Origin: Sutcliffiella tianshenii
GTDB taxonomy: Bacteria; Bacillota; Bacilli; Bacillales; Bacillaceae_I
Assembly: GCF_016908565.1 (NCBI RefSeq)
Contig: NZ_JAFBED010000001.1
Span: forward strand, 496,001-560,000
Direction: 5' to 3'
Length of the DNA: 64,000 nucleotides
Shown here: positions 8,005 through 16,335 of the stretch, piece after piece
Layout: every line of letters begins with the position of its first letter
How positions within the stretch are numbered: the first letter of the stretch is position 1
The notes under the pieces: model-generated
Told to the model about the DNA's origin: nothing
Databases searched by the model: none
Seen by the model: only the letters and a program-made list of their open reading frames with translations
Made by a program: the position numbers and the translations under genes

Positions 8005-8570
8005 GATGCGTCCCCTCCTTGTTCCACTGTTGGCTTTGGTTTATCTTTTTTAAGTATGGCTGCCGCAAGAAGCACACCGATGACGATGCCTGGGTGAATC
8101 CCCAAGAGTTCGATGGTCAGGAAACTGACGATGATGAGGATGGCTGCCGCTATCCACCCCATACCTTTTTTGGCGTTTTTGAAGAAATCCCATGTGAGAA
8201 CCGCAAGCATCACGCCGACCACCGGCAGAACTGCTTTGGTCATTCCTTGCACCCACGGCTGATCTTTGAAGCTCGCTAGTGTGGTAAGCAGTACGATCAT
8301 CAGGACAATGGTCGGGAGCGTGGATGCCAATAAGGCATTGAGCATGCCGCGGTAGCCCGCCACACGATAGCCGATGTAGCCTGCCATTTTCGTGTTGATG
8401 GGACCAGGTAACGTATTGGCCATGGCGAGGATATCAGAGAAATCATCGTCCGTGAGCCATTGGTTTTTCTCTACAACTTCTTTATGTACAAGCGGAATGC
8501 TCGCCGGTCCGCCGCCATAGCCAAGCATGCCGATGCGGAAGAAGGATAGGAAGATTTGTGTTTGATGCAT
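8001..8570 (-). CDS. ywrB: Chromate transporter, N-terminal-type half protein
   Basis: This 189-residue protein is the other half of the CHR pair. It has RIGMLGYGGGPASIPLVHKEVVEKNQW and the AMANTLPGPINTKMAGYIGYRVAGY motif, followed by four or five hydrophobic helices. The ATG at 8570 has an AGGAGG site. It is the first gene of the two-gene unit. The gamma-glutamyltransferase gene lies upstream, the same neighbourhood as ywrD-ywrB-ywrA in B. subtilis, but the Lrp-like ywrC is absent here. Confidence 0.88.
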   Translation of the reverse strand: MHQTQIFLSFFRIGMLGYGGGPASIPLVHKEVVEKNQWLTDDDFSDILAMANTLPGPINTKMAGYIGYRVAGYRGMLNALLASTLPTIVLMIVLLTTLASFKDQPWVQGMTKAVLPVVGVMLAVLTWDFFKNAKKGMGWIAAAILIIVSFLTIELLGIHPGIVIGVLLAAAILKKDKPKPTVEQGGDAS

Positions 8571-8605
8571 GGTGTGATGCCTCCTAAAACTACAAACTTA
8601 TTTAA

Positions 8606-8714
8606 GGGGGTGCCTGACCCTCAGTGTAGTAAAGCGATAAAGTACTTGTTGTTAGAATGCGTGTTGAAGGCTACATTCTTTATCGCTTTACTGTGGAGCG
8701 GGTCAGACCCCCCA
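8606..8714. mobile_element. 109-bp snap-back (MITE-like) repeat element
   Basis: The outer ends GGGGGTGCCTGACCC and GGGTCAGACCCCCC are inverted copies of each other. Inside them is a 15-bp inverted pair (AGTAAAGCGATAAAG and CTTTATCGCTTTACT) and then an AGAATG/CATTCT pair. The whole stretch can fold back on itself. The end words belong to the dispersed repeat family found across the window. No coding frame is present. It fills the gap between the gamma-glutamyltransferase and chromate genes. Confidence 0.65.
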
Positions 8715-8719
8715 ATTAA

Positions 8720-10333
8720 TTAGTAAGCAAATATCGCCCCATCTGTACGTGACTCCGTGCCGCCGCTGAGGACGCCTGTTTTTGGGTCGCGCCAGATGAT
8801 TTGTCCGCGGCCGAAGCTGCCTCCGTCCAAGGTGACCTGGATCTGATGGCCTTTGCGTGACAGGGCTTGTGCGAGATGCTGCGGGAAGTGGTGTTCGACT
8901 ACAACCTTTTTGTCCTCCATCCACTGCCATCTTGGGGCATCGAGTGCCGCTTGCGGGTTGAGGTGGAAGTCGACGGTGTTCATGACGACCTGCATGTGGC
9001 CTTGTGGCTGCATGTAGCCTCCCATGACGCCGAATGGACCGACTGCCTCGTTGTCCTTTGTCAGGAAGCCCGGGATGATGGTATGGTACGTCTTCTTTCC
9101 TGGAGCCAGTGCGTTTTCGTGCTCATGGTCCAGGGAGAAGTCATGGCCGCGGTTTTGCAGCCCTATTCCTGTTCCAGGTACGACGACTCCTGAGCCGAAG
9201 CCCATGTAGTTGCTCTGGATAAAGGATACCATATTCCCTTCCCCATCGGCTGTCGCCAGGTAGACGGTTCCGCCTTTAGGTGGTGTGCCTGGCTCCGGAG
9301 CCAGGGCTGTTTCTCCGATAAGCTCGCGGCGTGCTTTTGCAAAGGAGTCGGAGAGCAGGTCTTCGGATGTGTGTGTCATGGTCGATGGATCAGATACGTA
9401 TTTTTTTGCGTCGGCGAATGCCAATTTCATTGCTTCGATCTGTTTATGATAGGTTTCAAGGGAGTCTCTTTCCGTGAACGTGTCTTCTTTTAACATATTT
9501 AATGCCATGAGCGCGACGATTCCCTGGCCGTTCGGCGGGATTTCCCATACATCATAGCCTCGGTAGTTGACCTTGATCGGCTGCACCCATTCCGGCTTGT
9601 AAGCTGCCAGGTCCTCGTAGGTCAGGAAGCCGTTATGCTGCTTGCTGAAGTCCGCGATTTTGTGAGCAAGCTCCCCTCTGTAGAAGGATTCCCCATTTGT
9701 TTCCCCGATTTGTCGCAGAGTATCTGCATGGCCTTTTGATGACCACATCTCCCCGATTTCAGGTGCGCGTCCGTCCGGTGCAAAGGTTTCGAACCAGTGT
9801 GCGAATTCTTCTGTTGTGCAAGCCTTTTTATAGGCATTATAGGCGCCCCTCCAGTACTTTCCGAGGGTTGGAGATACAGGATAGCCGTTCTCCGCGTAGT
9901 CGATGGCAGGCTGAAGAACTTCGGATAATGGCAATCTACCAAACTTTTTCGAAAGCTCTGCCCATGCTGAAGGCGCACCAGGTACGGTTACTGGGATCAG
10001 ACCCATTTTTGGCATCGTCTCGTGTCCTAGTTCTTTTACCGCTTCAATGGAAATGGATTGTGGTGCCGGTCCGCTTGCGTTCAGGCCGTGAAGCTCTCCC
10101 TTCGTCCACACAAGGGCAAATGCGTCTCCCCCGATACCGTTGGAAGTCGGCTCCACGACAGTCAGGCACGCCGCTGTCGCGATTGCTGCATCTATGGCAT
10201 TTCCGCCTTTTTTCAGTATATCGAGGCCAGCTTGTGCTGCAAGCGGCTGTGAGGTTGCGACCATCCCGTTTTTCGCGAATACGGTGTTGCGCTGGGATGG
10301 ATATGGATTGTTCAAGTAGTCGATGTTGTGCAT
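8720..10333 (-). CDS. ywrD: Gamma-glutamyltransferase family protein (YwrD-like)
   Basis: This protein of about 537 residues is made as one chain and cut autocatalytically before a threonine that becomes the catalytic nucleophile of the small subunit. The cut site is most likely the Thr in PKGGTVYLATADGEGNMVSF. Other family marks are GGNAIDAAIATAACLTVVEPTSNGIGGD, the substrate-loop glycines in YMGFGSG, and FGVMGGYMQPQGHMQV. No signal peptide is visible, which fits the intracellular YwrD branch rather than secreted Ggt. The ATG at 10333 has an AGGGGGAAC site; the frame itself opens at 10378. Confidence 0.9.
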   Translation of the reverse strand: MHNIDYLNNPYPSQRNTVFAKNGMVATSQPLAAQAGLDILKKGGNAIDAAIATAACLTVVEPTSNGIGGDAFALVWTKGELHGLNASGPAPQSISIEAVKELGHETMPKMGLIPVTVPGAPSAWAELSKKFGRLPLSEVLQPAIDYAENGYPVSPTLGKYWRGAYNAYKKACTTEEFAHWFETFAPDGRAPEIGEMWSSKGHADTLRQIGETNGESFYRGELAHKIADFSKQHNGFLTYEDLAAYKPEWVQPIKVNYRGYDVWEIPPNGQGIVALMALNMLKEDTFTERDSLETYHKQIEAMKLAFADAKKYVSDPSTMTHTSEDLLSDSFAKARRELIGETALAPEPGTPPKGGTVYLATADGEGNMVSFIQSNYMGFGSGVVVPGTGIGLQNRGHDFSLDHEHENALAPGKKTYHTIIPGFLTKDNEAVGPFGVMGGYMQPQGHMQVVMNTVDFHLNPQAALDAPRWQWMEDKKVVVEHHFPQHLAQALSRKGHQIQVTLDGGSFGRGQIIWRDPKTGVLSGGTESRTDGAIFAY

Positions 10334-10393
10334 GTTGAAAGTTCCCCCTATTATTTCGTATTTCGAATTAATACCCATTATACTTAATTTTCT

Positions 10394-10987
10394 TTATTTT
10401 TTCAAAATAGAAAATTCAACTTTTCGGTTGGGTGTGAAATGGATTCTGGTGTTTGGGGTTTGGATGTAGTTGGCGTAGGATCCAGATGGATGGTCGGTGA
10501 AGTATTCCAGGATGTGGCCTGTGGTGATGATCGGGTCGTCCTTGCGGTTGTAGTAGTAGGCGCGATAGCTGCTCCAGGGGTATTCTTCGGGCTTGGTGAC
10601 GAGTTTGGCGCGTACGGGGTTCAGATGGATATATTTGCTCACCTCGATTTCATAGACGAGGTCCATGATCAATTTTTCGCCGAATCGACCCTGGAAAAGA
10701 TGGCCGCTCCATTTGTATTTTCGGTTGATGTATACGGCGTATTTGGTGTTGATATAATGCATGATTTTGCTTATGTCTGTGTCGGTGGTTTCGATTTGGA
10801 GATGGGTGTGGTTGGACATGAGGCAGTAGGCGTGAAGGTGGAAGTGAAATTTCTTTTTGGCTTGCTTGATGGTATAGAGGTACATGAGATAATCGTCCAC
10901 GTCCATGAAAATATTGCTCTGGCGGTTCCCCCGGGTGGTGACGTGGTACTTCGCTCCCTTGTACCACAATCTCTGTTTTCTAGGCAT
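10394..10987 (-). CDS. REP-associated tyrosine transposase (RAYT, Y1/HUH family)
   Basis: This 197-residue protein has the Y1-transposase fold signature. The HUH metal site is HTH in CLMSNHTHLQIE, and the catalytic tyrosine is probably the one in SKYIHLNPVRAKLV. The start GAKYHVTTRGNRQSNIF is typical of RAYT proteins. RAYTs are single-copy domesticated IS200/IS605-like enzymes that cut short palindromic REP sequences as single strands. No IS-type ends are seen around the gene. A copy of the GC-rich dispersed palindrome (11061-11083) lies about 75 bases upstream. The ATG at 10987 sits near an AGGAAGATC sequence. Confidence 0.88.
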   Translation of the reverse strand: MPRKQRLWYKGAKYHVTTRGNRQSNIFMDVDDYLMYLYTIKQAKKKFHFHLHAYCLMSNHTHLQIETTDTDISKIMHYINTKYAVYINRKYKWSGHLFQGRFGEKLIMDLVYEIEVSKYIHLNPVRAKLVTKPEEYPWSSYRAYYYNRKDDPIITTGHILEYFTDHPSGSYANYIQTPNTRIHFTPNRKVEFSILKK

Positions 10988-11060
10988 CTTTGTGAGATCT
11001 TCCTTTCTGTTTTGGGTATTTTGTGTTGAACTGTTATAGGTTCTACGCGAGTGAGGAAAT

Positions 11061-11083
11061 TCCTGCCGGGGTCTGGCCCCCGA
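11061..11083. repeat. Dispersed GC-rich palindromic repeat next to the RAYT gene
   Basis: The sequence TCCTGCCGGGGTCTGGCCCC is the exact complement of the copies at 14638 and 18889, and nearly that at 16559. It sits between the RAYT start and the terminator at 11129-11162. Confidence 0.65.
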
Positions 11084-11128
11084 TTTGATATTTTTTAAAA
11101 ACCCCGCGTCCTCCCCCCATGAAAACAG

Positions 11129-11162
11129 AAAAAAACCGCTGAACGGTACCCTCGTTCGGCGG
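11129..11162 (-). terminator. Intrinsic terminator downstream of the small-gene cassette
   Basis: A 10-bp stem (CCGCTGAACG/CGTTCGGCGG with one wobble) is followed by seven T on the minus strand. It lies about 140 bases past the stop of the 84-residue membrane protein gene. The rest of the 10988-11304 gap holds only the repeat at 11061 and a weak hairpin near 11220. Confidence 0.75.
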
Positions 11163-11304
11163 CCTTAGACATTCTCTATTTGTTGCGCTGTTGTGTTGCT
11201 TTGTATCGGTAGTTTTAGTATACCCAGTTGCAGCTGGGTTTATTCCTGTCATCGGAAGTGTTTTGTGACTTTTTTATGAACTTCGGTTAATACGGCTATT
11301 CTGA

Positions 11305-11559
11305 CTATCCTTCTACCCGCTCCATTCCATTGAACTTTCCCAGCACGGAATAAATAAGCCTGAATGCCAAAGGAAAAAAGACTAGACTCATCAACAGCCC
11401 AATGATGGCAATAGGATCAAAGAAGGATGAGACGAGCAGCATGCTGATACTGATAAAATAGAAACACACGACAAACCAATATAAACCACGGAAGTACATG
11501 GATTTAAAATCATTATGTTTTTTATATGGCTTACCGAATAATAAATGAATGAGTTTCAT
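11305..11559 (-). CDS. Small two-helix membrane protein, unknown
   Basis: This 84-residue protein begins MKLIHLLFGKPYKKHNDFKS and has two hydrophobic segments (GLYWFVVCFYFISISMLLVSS and IGLLMSLVFFPLAFRLIYSVL). The ATG at 11559 has a GAGGAG site; an upstream in-frame start at 11586 has none. It is the last gene of the group that starts with the WXG-like protein at 13455. It may be an immunity or accessory membrane protein for that cassette, but the family is not recognised. Confidence 0.55.
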   Translation of the reverse strand: MKLIHLLFGKPYKKHNDFKSMYFRGLYWFVVCFYFISISMLLVSSFFDPIAIIGLLMSLVFFPLAFRLIYSVLGKFNGMERVEG

Positions 11560-11639
11560 GTATATGCTCCTCACAAATATAATCATATTTTTACCCTATC
11601 AATCTACACCTGTGACTTTCAAGGGGCTAATGTACCTCT

Positions 11640-12035
11640 TTATCTCTCATTAGAGACCGGTACCCTTTTCGCATCAACATTGAATCCTCTTACGGGAGCA
11701 TGGTTCAGCTTTATCAGATCATAGGTAAATGTCTTATTTCTTACTTTTACCGTTTTACCTGTCTTAGTTGCGCAGTAATCCCATTCGAGGGTAATGTCTC
11801 TCCCATTCTTTTTGAGCGAGTGGATGGAAAGGCACTCTTTGGATCCTGCTTTCAGTTCCTTGGTTAATAGCACATAGGTTTCATTTGCGTAGAACATGGT
11901 ATAGCAGAATGGATGCCTTTTATAGATGAATGGAAAAAAGCTGATGAGGTACAGCACTTTTTTGGCGCTATTCAAATGGGTTTCTTCCAATTGTAAGCTG
12001 TCGAATTCCAAGGAGTTTACTTTCGTTTGTAGCAT
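11640..12035 (-). CDS. Hypothetical protein in the WXG/DUF4176 cassette
   Basis: This protein of about 131 residues is mostly soluble, with one moderately hydrophobic stretch (KVLYLISFFPFIYKRHPFCYTMFY). I do not recognise it. The frame opens with a GTG at 12044, but the ATG at 12035 has GGAAGG at good distance and starts one base after the stop codon of the DUF4176 gene, so the two are coupled. By position it could be a structural partner or an immunity protein of the upstream WXG-like protein. Confidence 0.6.
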   Translation of the reverse strand: MLQTKVNSLEFDSLQLEETHLNSAKKVLYLISFFPFIYKRHPFCYTMFYANETYVLLTKELKAGSKECLSIHSLKKNGRDITLEWDYCATKTGKTVKVRNKTFTYDLIKLNHAPVRGFNVDAKRVPVSNER

Positions 12036-12036
12036 T

Positions 12037-12315
12037 CTATTCACCTTCCGCCAGGAGCCTTTCTTTTAGGGAATGTTTGAACTTCCCTTCTTCTTCATCT
12101 TCGTAGCCTTGATAAACAACTTCCGAGATGGAGGATCCATTGAAGAAGGCTGTATACTCATTACTTACAAATCCGTATGGATAGAGGCATGCCAGATAGT
12201 CGAACACCTGCCCCGTGTTTGCACGTGTGATTTTCCTGCCATAGATCATGAATTTTTCATCGGATTGGTGTAGCTTCACAAGCGTTCCTATAGGCAACAA
12301 TTCAGTTATTTCCAT
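12037..12315 (-). CDS. DUF4176 family protein
   Basis: This 92-residue protein has the DUF4176 pattern LLPIGTLVKLHQSDEKFMIYGRKI followed by the FDYLACLYPYGFVSNEYTAFFN segment. Members are small, beta-rich proteins encoded next to LXG/WXG-type cargo of type VII secretion systems in Firmicutes. The ATG at 12315 has an AAGGGAGAG site and follows the WXG-like gene by 21 bases. Confidence 0.75.
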   Translation of the reverse strand: MEITELLPIGTLVKLHQSDEKFMIYGRKITRANTGQVFDYLACLYPYGFVSNEYTAFFNGSSISEVVYQGYEDEEEGKFKHSLKERLLAEGE

Positions 12316-12336
12316 TTATTTCTCTCCCTTTTTCAT

Positions 12337-13455
12337 TTATTTCTTTTTGTCTATTTCTAAAGAAAGCCCTCCGCCGAAGAGAAATGCCCCATATAATTTT
12401 ACCTTGAAGCCATCCTTCCATTTCGCTTCTCCGCGTCCGCCTATACTGCCAGCAGAGAATTCACCACCAAACTTGATATCAAACCCGAACAGTTCGATGC
12501 CATCTGTTTTTCCTTCATATTTTACAATTGCAGCTTCCCCACCAAACTTGACTTCCTCCATGGTAAGTCTTGCTTCAATTTCTGCTGCTGCCAATTTGAC
12601 GCTGCTATCCACATAGTTGGTATCCCAGCCGGCATCCACCCCGCTCACACCGACCTTTCCACCATACCCATGTACACTATCTCTGTTGTTGTCAGTAGAT
12701 TTAAAATTGAAACCAGCTTCGGCATTCCCGATGTTCCCATAGAATCCGTCTGAATCAGAAACGGTTTGATAGGAATATTGTCCATCTCCTTTTACATGTT
12801 TCTCCACCTTTATGTCTCCACGTTGATTCAATGCTTGAATGCCTTTCTGTTCCTCATTTATTTTATCTCTATAGCCCTCTATCTTTTCTTGTATATCCAC
12901 TAGTTTCTCCAGCGGATCCTTTTCCCGGTTTGTGACACTGCCTTCGCGAAACTTAAGAAGCAGCTCGTTTCCCGCTTTAGGGTCACCTTTGTAATTTAGG
13001 ATATCATTTTTCAAGCCTTTCATCTCTTTTTCCAACTTCTTGATCTGTTTTTCATACTCGCTGATTTTTCTTTCCGCTTTGGTCAGGCCATCTGAAGCAG
13101 ACGAGCTTTTCCCTTTCGGGGCACCTTGATCAAATAGCTGGCGGTATTTGAATTCAGCATGCCGTTGCTGTGGTGATTTTGCTTTTGCGTTCAATCTTTG
13201 CTCAGCCTTTAGGTAGTCGCCTGCGGATTGATCGATGAACACCTGCAATTTTTGTATGTTCTGCGTCAGTTCATGCATCCGGTTAGCTACAAGGGAAACA
13301 CCGAAGCTGATGCCATTCCTAGAGAGTATCCTGCTGTCCAATCTGCTTTGTATCGAAGAGGCCATATCCCTGGCCTGGATGATTTGATTTTTTATCGCAT
13401 GAAGCCTGGGATTCTGAGCCTTTACGGTATCAATATTTATCCTTATTTCTGACAT
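12337..13455 (-). CDS. WXG100/LXG-like type VII secretion cargo candidate
   Basis: This is a protein of about 372 residues. Residues 1-90 form two amphipathic helices (DTVKAQNPRLHAIKNQIIQ to SAGDYLKAEQRLNAKAKS), like the N-terminal domain of LXG and WXG-type T7SS substrates. Residues about 115-210 form a charged coiled coil. The C-terminal 150 residues are glycine-rich and probably beta-stranded, ending KLYGAFLFGGGLSLEIDKKK. I see no catalytic motif, so a toxin activity cannot be assigned. The ATG at 13455 has an AAAGGAAGG site; the frame opens at 13512. No secretion machinery is encoded in this window. Confidence 0.65.
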   Translation of the reverse strand: MSEIRINIDTVKAQNPRLHAIKNQIIQARDMASSIQSRLDSRILSRNGISFGVSLVANRMHELTQNIQKLQVFIDQSAGDYLKAEQRLNAKAKSPQQRHAEFKYRQLFDQGAPKGKSSSASDGLTKAERKISEYEKQIKKLEKEMKGLKNDILNYKGDPKAGNELLLKFREGSVTNREKDPLEKLVDIQEKIEGYRDKINEEQKGIQALNQRGDIKVEKHVKGDGQYSYQTVSDSDGFYGNIGNAEAGFNFKSTDNNRDSVHGYGGKVGVSGVDAGWDTNYVDSSVKLAAAEIEARLTMEEVKFGGEAAIVKYEGKTDGIELFGFDIKFGGEFSAGSIGGRGEAKWKDGFKVKLYGAFLFGGGLSLEIDKKK

Positions 13456-13562
13456 AGCCGACCTTCCTTTCCACCTTATCGCAACTCTTATTTCCCAATT
13501 TGTTTCCATCATCCTATTCCCTGTTTTTATTTTACAGAAACGTTATTATTTATCTTTTACTC

Positions 13563-13599
13563 AAAAAAATAAAAGCACCCACACATTAAGCGTGGATGC
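13563..13599 (-). terminator. Intrinsic terminator after spoIIQ
   Basis: The imperfect stem GCATCCACGC/GTGTGGGTGC has a short TTAA loop and is followed by a T-rich tract on the minus strand, 33 bases after the spoIIQ stop codon. Confidence 0.8.
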
Positions 13600-13632
13600 C
13601 CTTGCAAACATTTATTTTTACAAGACTTCGTA

Positions 13633-14481
13633 TTAGATGTTATAGCTGACGTTTTCTTCTTCCTCTGCGGAATCAGTTCCTTCGTCGCCATCTTTTTCTT
13701 CTCCATCTTCAGGCTTGTCTGTGCCTTCAGCTGGCTTTTTCTCTTGCTCGTCAGCCGGCTCGCTGCTCTCTTCGGAAGCTTGTCCCTCTTCGTCAAGAAG
13801 CGCTGTTACCGGTCTGTCAAAGTACTCAGTAGGATTCACTGCTACAGAATCTTTGCGGATTTCAAAGTGAACGTGGACGGAATCCTTGTTCATCAGGCTT
13901 GTGCCTGCTTCCGCGATCTTTTGGCCTTGGTCAACGAAATCTCCAGCTTTCACTGTTACATTGGAAAGTGCTTGGTAGTAAGTTTTAACACCATTCAAAT
14001 GCTCGATTTCTACAACATTACCTAAAAGCGAATCTTCTTCTGCACGAATTACAGTTCCACTTAAAGATGCTACGACGTCAAACGTTTCGCCATCTTTCAT
14101 TTTGATATCTACCCCAGTGTTTGGATGGTACATACCATTGTAGTATACGAAAGATGCCTCTTGCTCTTCCTTGGACGCATCTGCATCCCAGAATTGCTTT
14201 TCGATCACTGCGGAATTTTTGTCCGTTACCGGCATTACGAAGTTTTCGACTGGACGGTTAACCTCTACTGCATCGTCTTCATTGTATGAAGTAGTTGGTC
14301 CTTGTCCGTTGTTGTTTTCATCCTCTGGATTCGTTTCCGTGTTACCTGCTTGGAACATCAAAACCGCTGTCAAAATGATTGCTGCGCTAGCTAGATAGAT
14401 TGCCGGGAATACCCAACGCTTTTTCATTAAACGCTGCCAATTTGAATTTTGAGAAGTCCGTTTCTTTTCTTCCTCTCTCAT
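13633..14481 (-). CDS. spoIIQ: Stage II sporulation protein Q (LytM-domain, forespore)
   Basis: This 282-residue protein has a basic cytosolic N-terminus, one membrane helix (VFPAIYLASAAIILTAVLMF, about residues 29-48) and an M23/LytM domain at about 95-220. SpoIIQ is made in the forespore and binds SpoIIIAH across the intermembrane space during engulfment. The domain shows YHPNTGVDI and HVHFEIRKD. Bacillus SpoIIQ is usually a degenerate peptidase; whether the His of YHPNTGVD occupies the first zinc position needs an alignment. The last 60 residues are an acidic Glu/Asp tail. A GAGGTGATG ribosome site and a sigma-F-like promoter lie directly upstream. Confidence 0.93.
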   Translation of the reverse strand: MREEEKKRTSQNSNWQRLMKKRWVFPAIYLASAAIILTAVLMFQAGNTETNPEDENNNGQGPTTSYNEDDAVEVNRPVENFVMPVTDKNSAVIEKQFWDADASKEEQEASFVYYNGMYHPNTGVDIKMKDGETFDVVASLSGTVIRAEEDSLLGNVVEIEHLNGVKTYYQALSNVTVKAGDFVDQGQKIAEAGTSLMNKDSVHVHFEIRKDSVAVNPTEYFDRPVTALLDEEGQASEESSEPADEQEKKPAEGTDKPEDGEEKDGDEGTDSAEEEENVSYNI

Positions 14482-14501
14482 TGTATCATCACCTCAGCAA
14501 T

Positions 14502-14531
14502 CATTCTGAACAGAATCAGAGAATAATATAC
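14502..14531 (-). promoter_or_regulatory. Candidate sigma-F promoter of spoIIQ
   Basis: On the minus strand GTATA (14527-14531) is followed after exactly 15 bases by GTTCAGAATG (14502-14511). The sigma-F consensus is GYATA-N15-GGNNANAHTR, so only one consensus base is missed. It is close to the ATG but leaves room for the ribosome site. SpoIIQ is a classic sigma-F target. Confidence 0.55.
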
Positions 14532-14637
14532 ACACCGACGAAAAAAAATTTAAAAAACTTATTTTCCTTCAAAGTTGGCGGAATTATGCATGAGGGGGGA
14601 AAGTTTTTTTAGCGGGGAACTACATTGAAACTACATT

Positions 14638-14658
14638 TGGGGCCAGACCCCGGCAGGA
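14638..14658. repeat. Dispersed GC-rich palindromic repeat
   Basis: The core GGGGCCAGACCCCGGCAGGA is identical to the copy at 18889. It lies in the divergent gap between spoIIQ and the VanZ gene. Confidence 0.65.
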
Positions 14659-14787
14659 GAAGTGGAATGGGTGTCGAATAGTTTAGAGTTTTGGTATGAT
14701 TAGTTTGTCTTTATAGCCTTCTTTAATATCACAACTCTCCCATAAAGAAGTTCACAACAGCTTATACATAATAAAGGAGCACAAAAT

Positions 14788-15237
14788 ATGTTTCGCAACC
14801 TAATCAGATTTTGTTTAAAACTTGCACCCTTCGCCTACATGGGGTTCATCTGGTTCCTATCGAGCAACCCCGCGGATGCATTCGTCGATACAGGAATGTC
14901 CTGGGACAACGCATTTAAAGAATCACTCCATCTCATTGAATTCGGGATTCTGTACGTCATGCTCGCTCTATTCTTCCTTATAGACGGCAAACTCACAACA
15001 AAAACAAACATCCTATGCGCAGCCATCGCCATCGCCTATGGCCTAACAGACGAGATCCATCAATCCTTCGTCCCAGCCCGTTCAGCAACCGTGATCGACT
15101 TCGTGAAGGACACAACAGGAGTGTTGATTGCCTTTTTCTTTATTCATCATGCACACTTCGGCACCAGGTTCCAAAAGCTCGGCCACCTTTTACAAAAAAT
15201 CGAAACCACATTCAAAAAGCCCGTATCACTCAAATAA
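14788..15237 (+). CDS. VanZ family membrane protein
   Basis: This 149-residue protein has four hydrophobic helices and the VanZ layout: FAYMGFIWFLSSNPADAF near the N-terminus, KESLHLIEFGILYVMLAL (the conserved H-x2-E-F region), and AYGLTDEIHQSFVPARSATVIDFVKDTTG. Members are linked to glycopeptide tolerance or envelope functions, with no proven reaction. The ATG has an AAAGGAG site. It is a lone plus-strand gene between spoIIQ and spoIID. Confidence 0.9.
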   Translation: MFRNLIRFCLKLAPFAYMGFIWFLSSNPADAFVDTGMSWDNAFKESLHLIEFGILYVMLALFFLIDGKLTTKTNILCAAIAIAYGLTDEIHQSFVPARSATVIDFVKDTTGVLIAFFFIHHAHFGTRFQKLGHLLQKIETTFKKPVSLK

Positions 15238-15255
15238 GCGATACGGGCTTCTTTC
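15217..15255. terminator. Terminator between the convergent VanZ and spoIID genes
   Basis: An 11-bp perfect stem (AAGCCCGTATC/GATACGGGCTT) overlaps the VanZ stop codon and is followed by a T-rich tract on the plus strand. The spoIID stop lies six bases beyond, so it may serve both genes. Confidence 0.75.
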
Positions 15256-15260
15256 TATTG

Positions 15261-16280
15261 TTATTGCTTCGCTGTCAGCTTCGTCAAATACTGCTCCGCA
15301 CTGCCAATCTGAACACCTTTATAATAATGCGCCACAATATCCGAATGCTTTTTCCCCTCAAGCGCCATTCCATTCGCGCCGTATTGACTCATCCCGACGC
15401 CGTGCCCGTAGCCTTTGGTTGTGATGACGATGTTATCGCCCTTCCTCTCCCAACTGAAGTCGCTTGATTGCAGCTTCAGCTTTTCACGGACTTCCCTGCC
15501 TGTCAGCCTCTTGCCATTGATCTCGACCGTATCGACCCGGTTTCCGGTGGTGCGTGCGGTGATTGTCCCAACCGTCCCATCCGCGCCAAGCTGTACGCCA
15601 AGCTTATTTTGAAAATCGGCAACCGATAGGCTTACCTGCTTCAGGAATTTAGGCGTGTCGATGTCCCACGGGCTTTCTACGCTTCGCAAGTAAGGAATTT
15701 CGTTTGGCCAGTATTCCTCCGAGTTTTCCGTTTTCCCGTTGCTTGTGGAGAAGAAGCTTGCGGTGATCGGTTCATTATTATAGGTAAGGATCTGGCCGGC
15801 AGTTGCCTTTACGGCTTCTGTCACTTTTGCCAGTTTCCATTCGTAATCGCCTTTCCAAATATTTTTCAGTTCCTCTTGCCCTTTATACACTTGATGTGCC
15901 ACCGTATCCGTCACATCAGCTCCCTCTGGCGTCCCAATCTTCTCCCCTGCCAATAGGTGCCTTAAAATAAATGTCCTAGCAGCGAGCGCCTGGGCCTTTA
16001 ATGCCTCTTCTTCAAACTCTGCAGGCATTTCAGAGGCCACCACCCCCACCACGTACTCTTCTAATGGAATGTTTTCTATTACATCTTTATTCGCACGGTA
16101 CACCGCTACATCGATGGGTGATTCCGCTACTGATGTCTGGACCTGTTGCTTGCTCTGGAGTTCTTCGGCGAGTTTTCCACTCACTTTGTCGGTGAACGGC
16201 ATGACTAGCAATGTTGGTATCATTAATACCATAACGAAAAGGATGGATGTTAGTACGATGAATGGTTTTAAGTTTCTCAT
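15261..16280 (-). CDS. spoIID: Stage II sporulation protein D (lytic transglycosylase)
   Basis: This 339-residue protein has an N-terminal membrane anchor ([20 protein letters not shown]) and the SpoIID domain, including [34 protein letters not shown] with its catalytic glutamate. It also has the late [25 protein letters not shown] and [17 protein letters not shown] blocks. SpoIID cuts glycan strands stripped by SpoIIP during engulfment in the mother cell. The ATG at 16280 has a CGGAGG site. A sigma-E-like promoter lies upstream. The gene order murAA-spoIID-spoIIQ matches B. subtilis. Confidence 0.95.
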   Translation of the reverse strand: MRNLKPFIVLTSILFVMVLMIPTLLVMPFTDKVSGKLAEELQSKQQVQTSVAESPIDVAVYRANKDVIENIPLEEYVVGVVASEMPAEFEEEALKAQALAARTFILRHLLAGEKIGTPEGADVTDTVAHQVYKGQEELKNIWKGDYEWKLAKVTEAVKATAGQILTYNNEPITASFFSTSNGKTENSEEYWPNEIPYLRSVESPWDIDTPKFLKQVSLSVADFQNKLGVQLGADGTVGTITARTTGNRVDTVEINGKRLTGREVREKLKLQSSDFSWERKGDNIVITTKGYGHGVGMSQYGANGMALEGKKHSDIVAHYYKGVQIGSAEQYLTKLTAKQ

Positions 16281-16335
16281 AGCGTCGAGCCTCCGTTAGA
16301 AATTTTGAGTAGTTGTTAGCACCTTTACTCTTACA

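Noticed and set aside
10394-10987. An IS200/IS605 insertion sequence
   Set aside because: The protein is of RAYT type and I see neither the subterminal hairpins with cleavage sites of an IS200 element nor a tnpB gene.
14558-14589. Alternative sigma-F promoter for spoIIQ (GCATA and GGAAAATAAG)
   Set aside because: The spacing is 17 bases and the -10 box fits poorly; the GTATA-N15-GTTCAGAATG site nearer the gene fits better.
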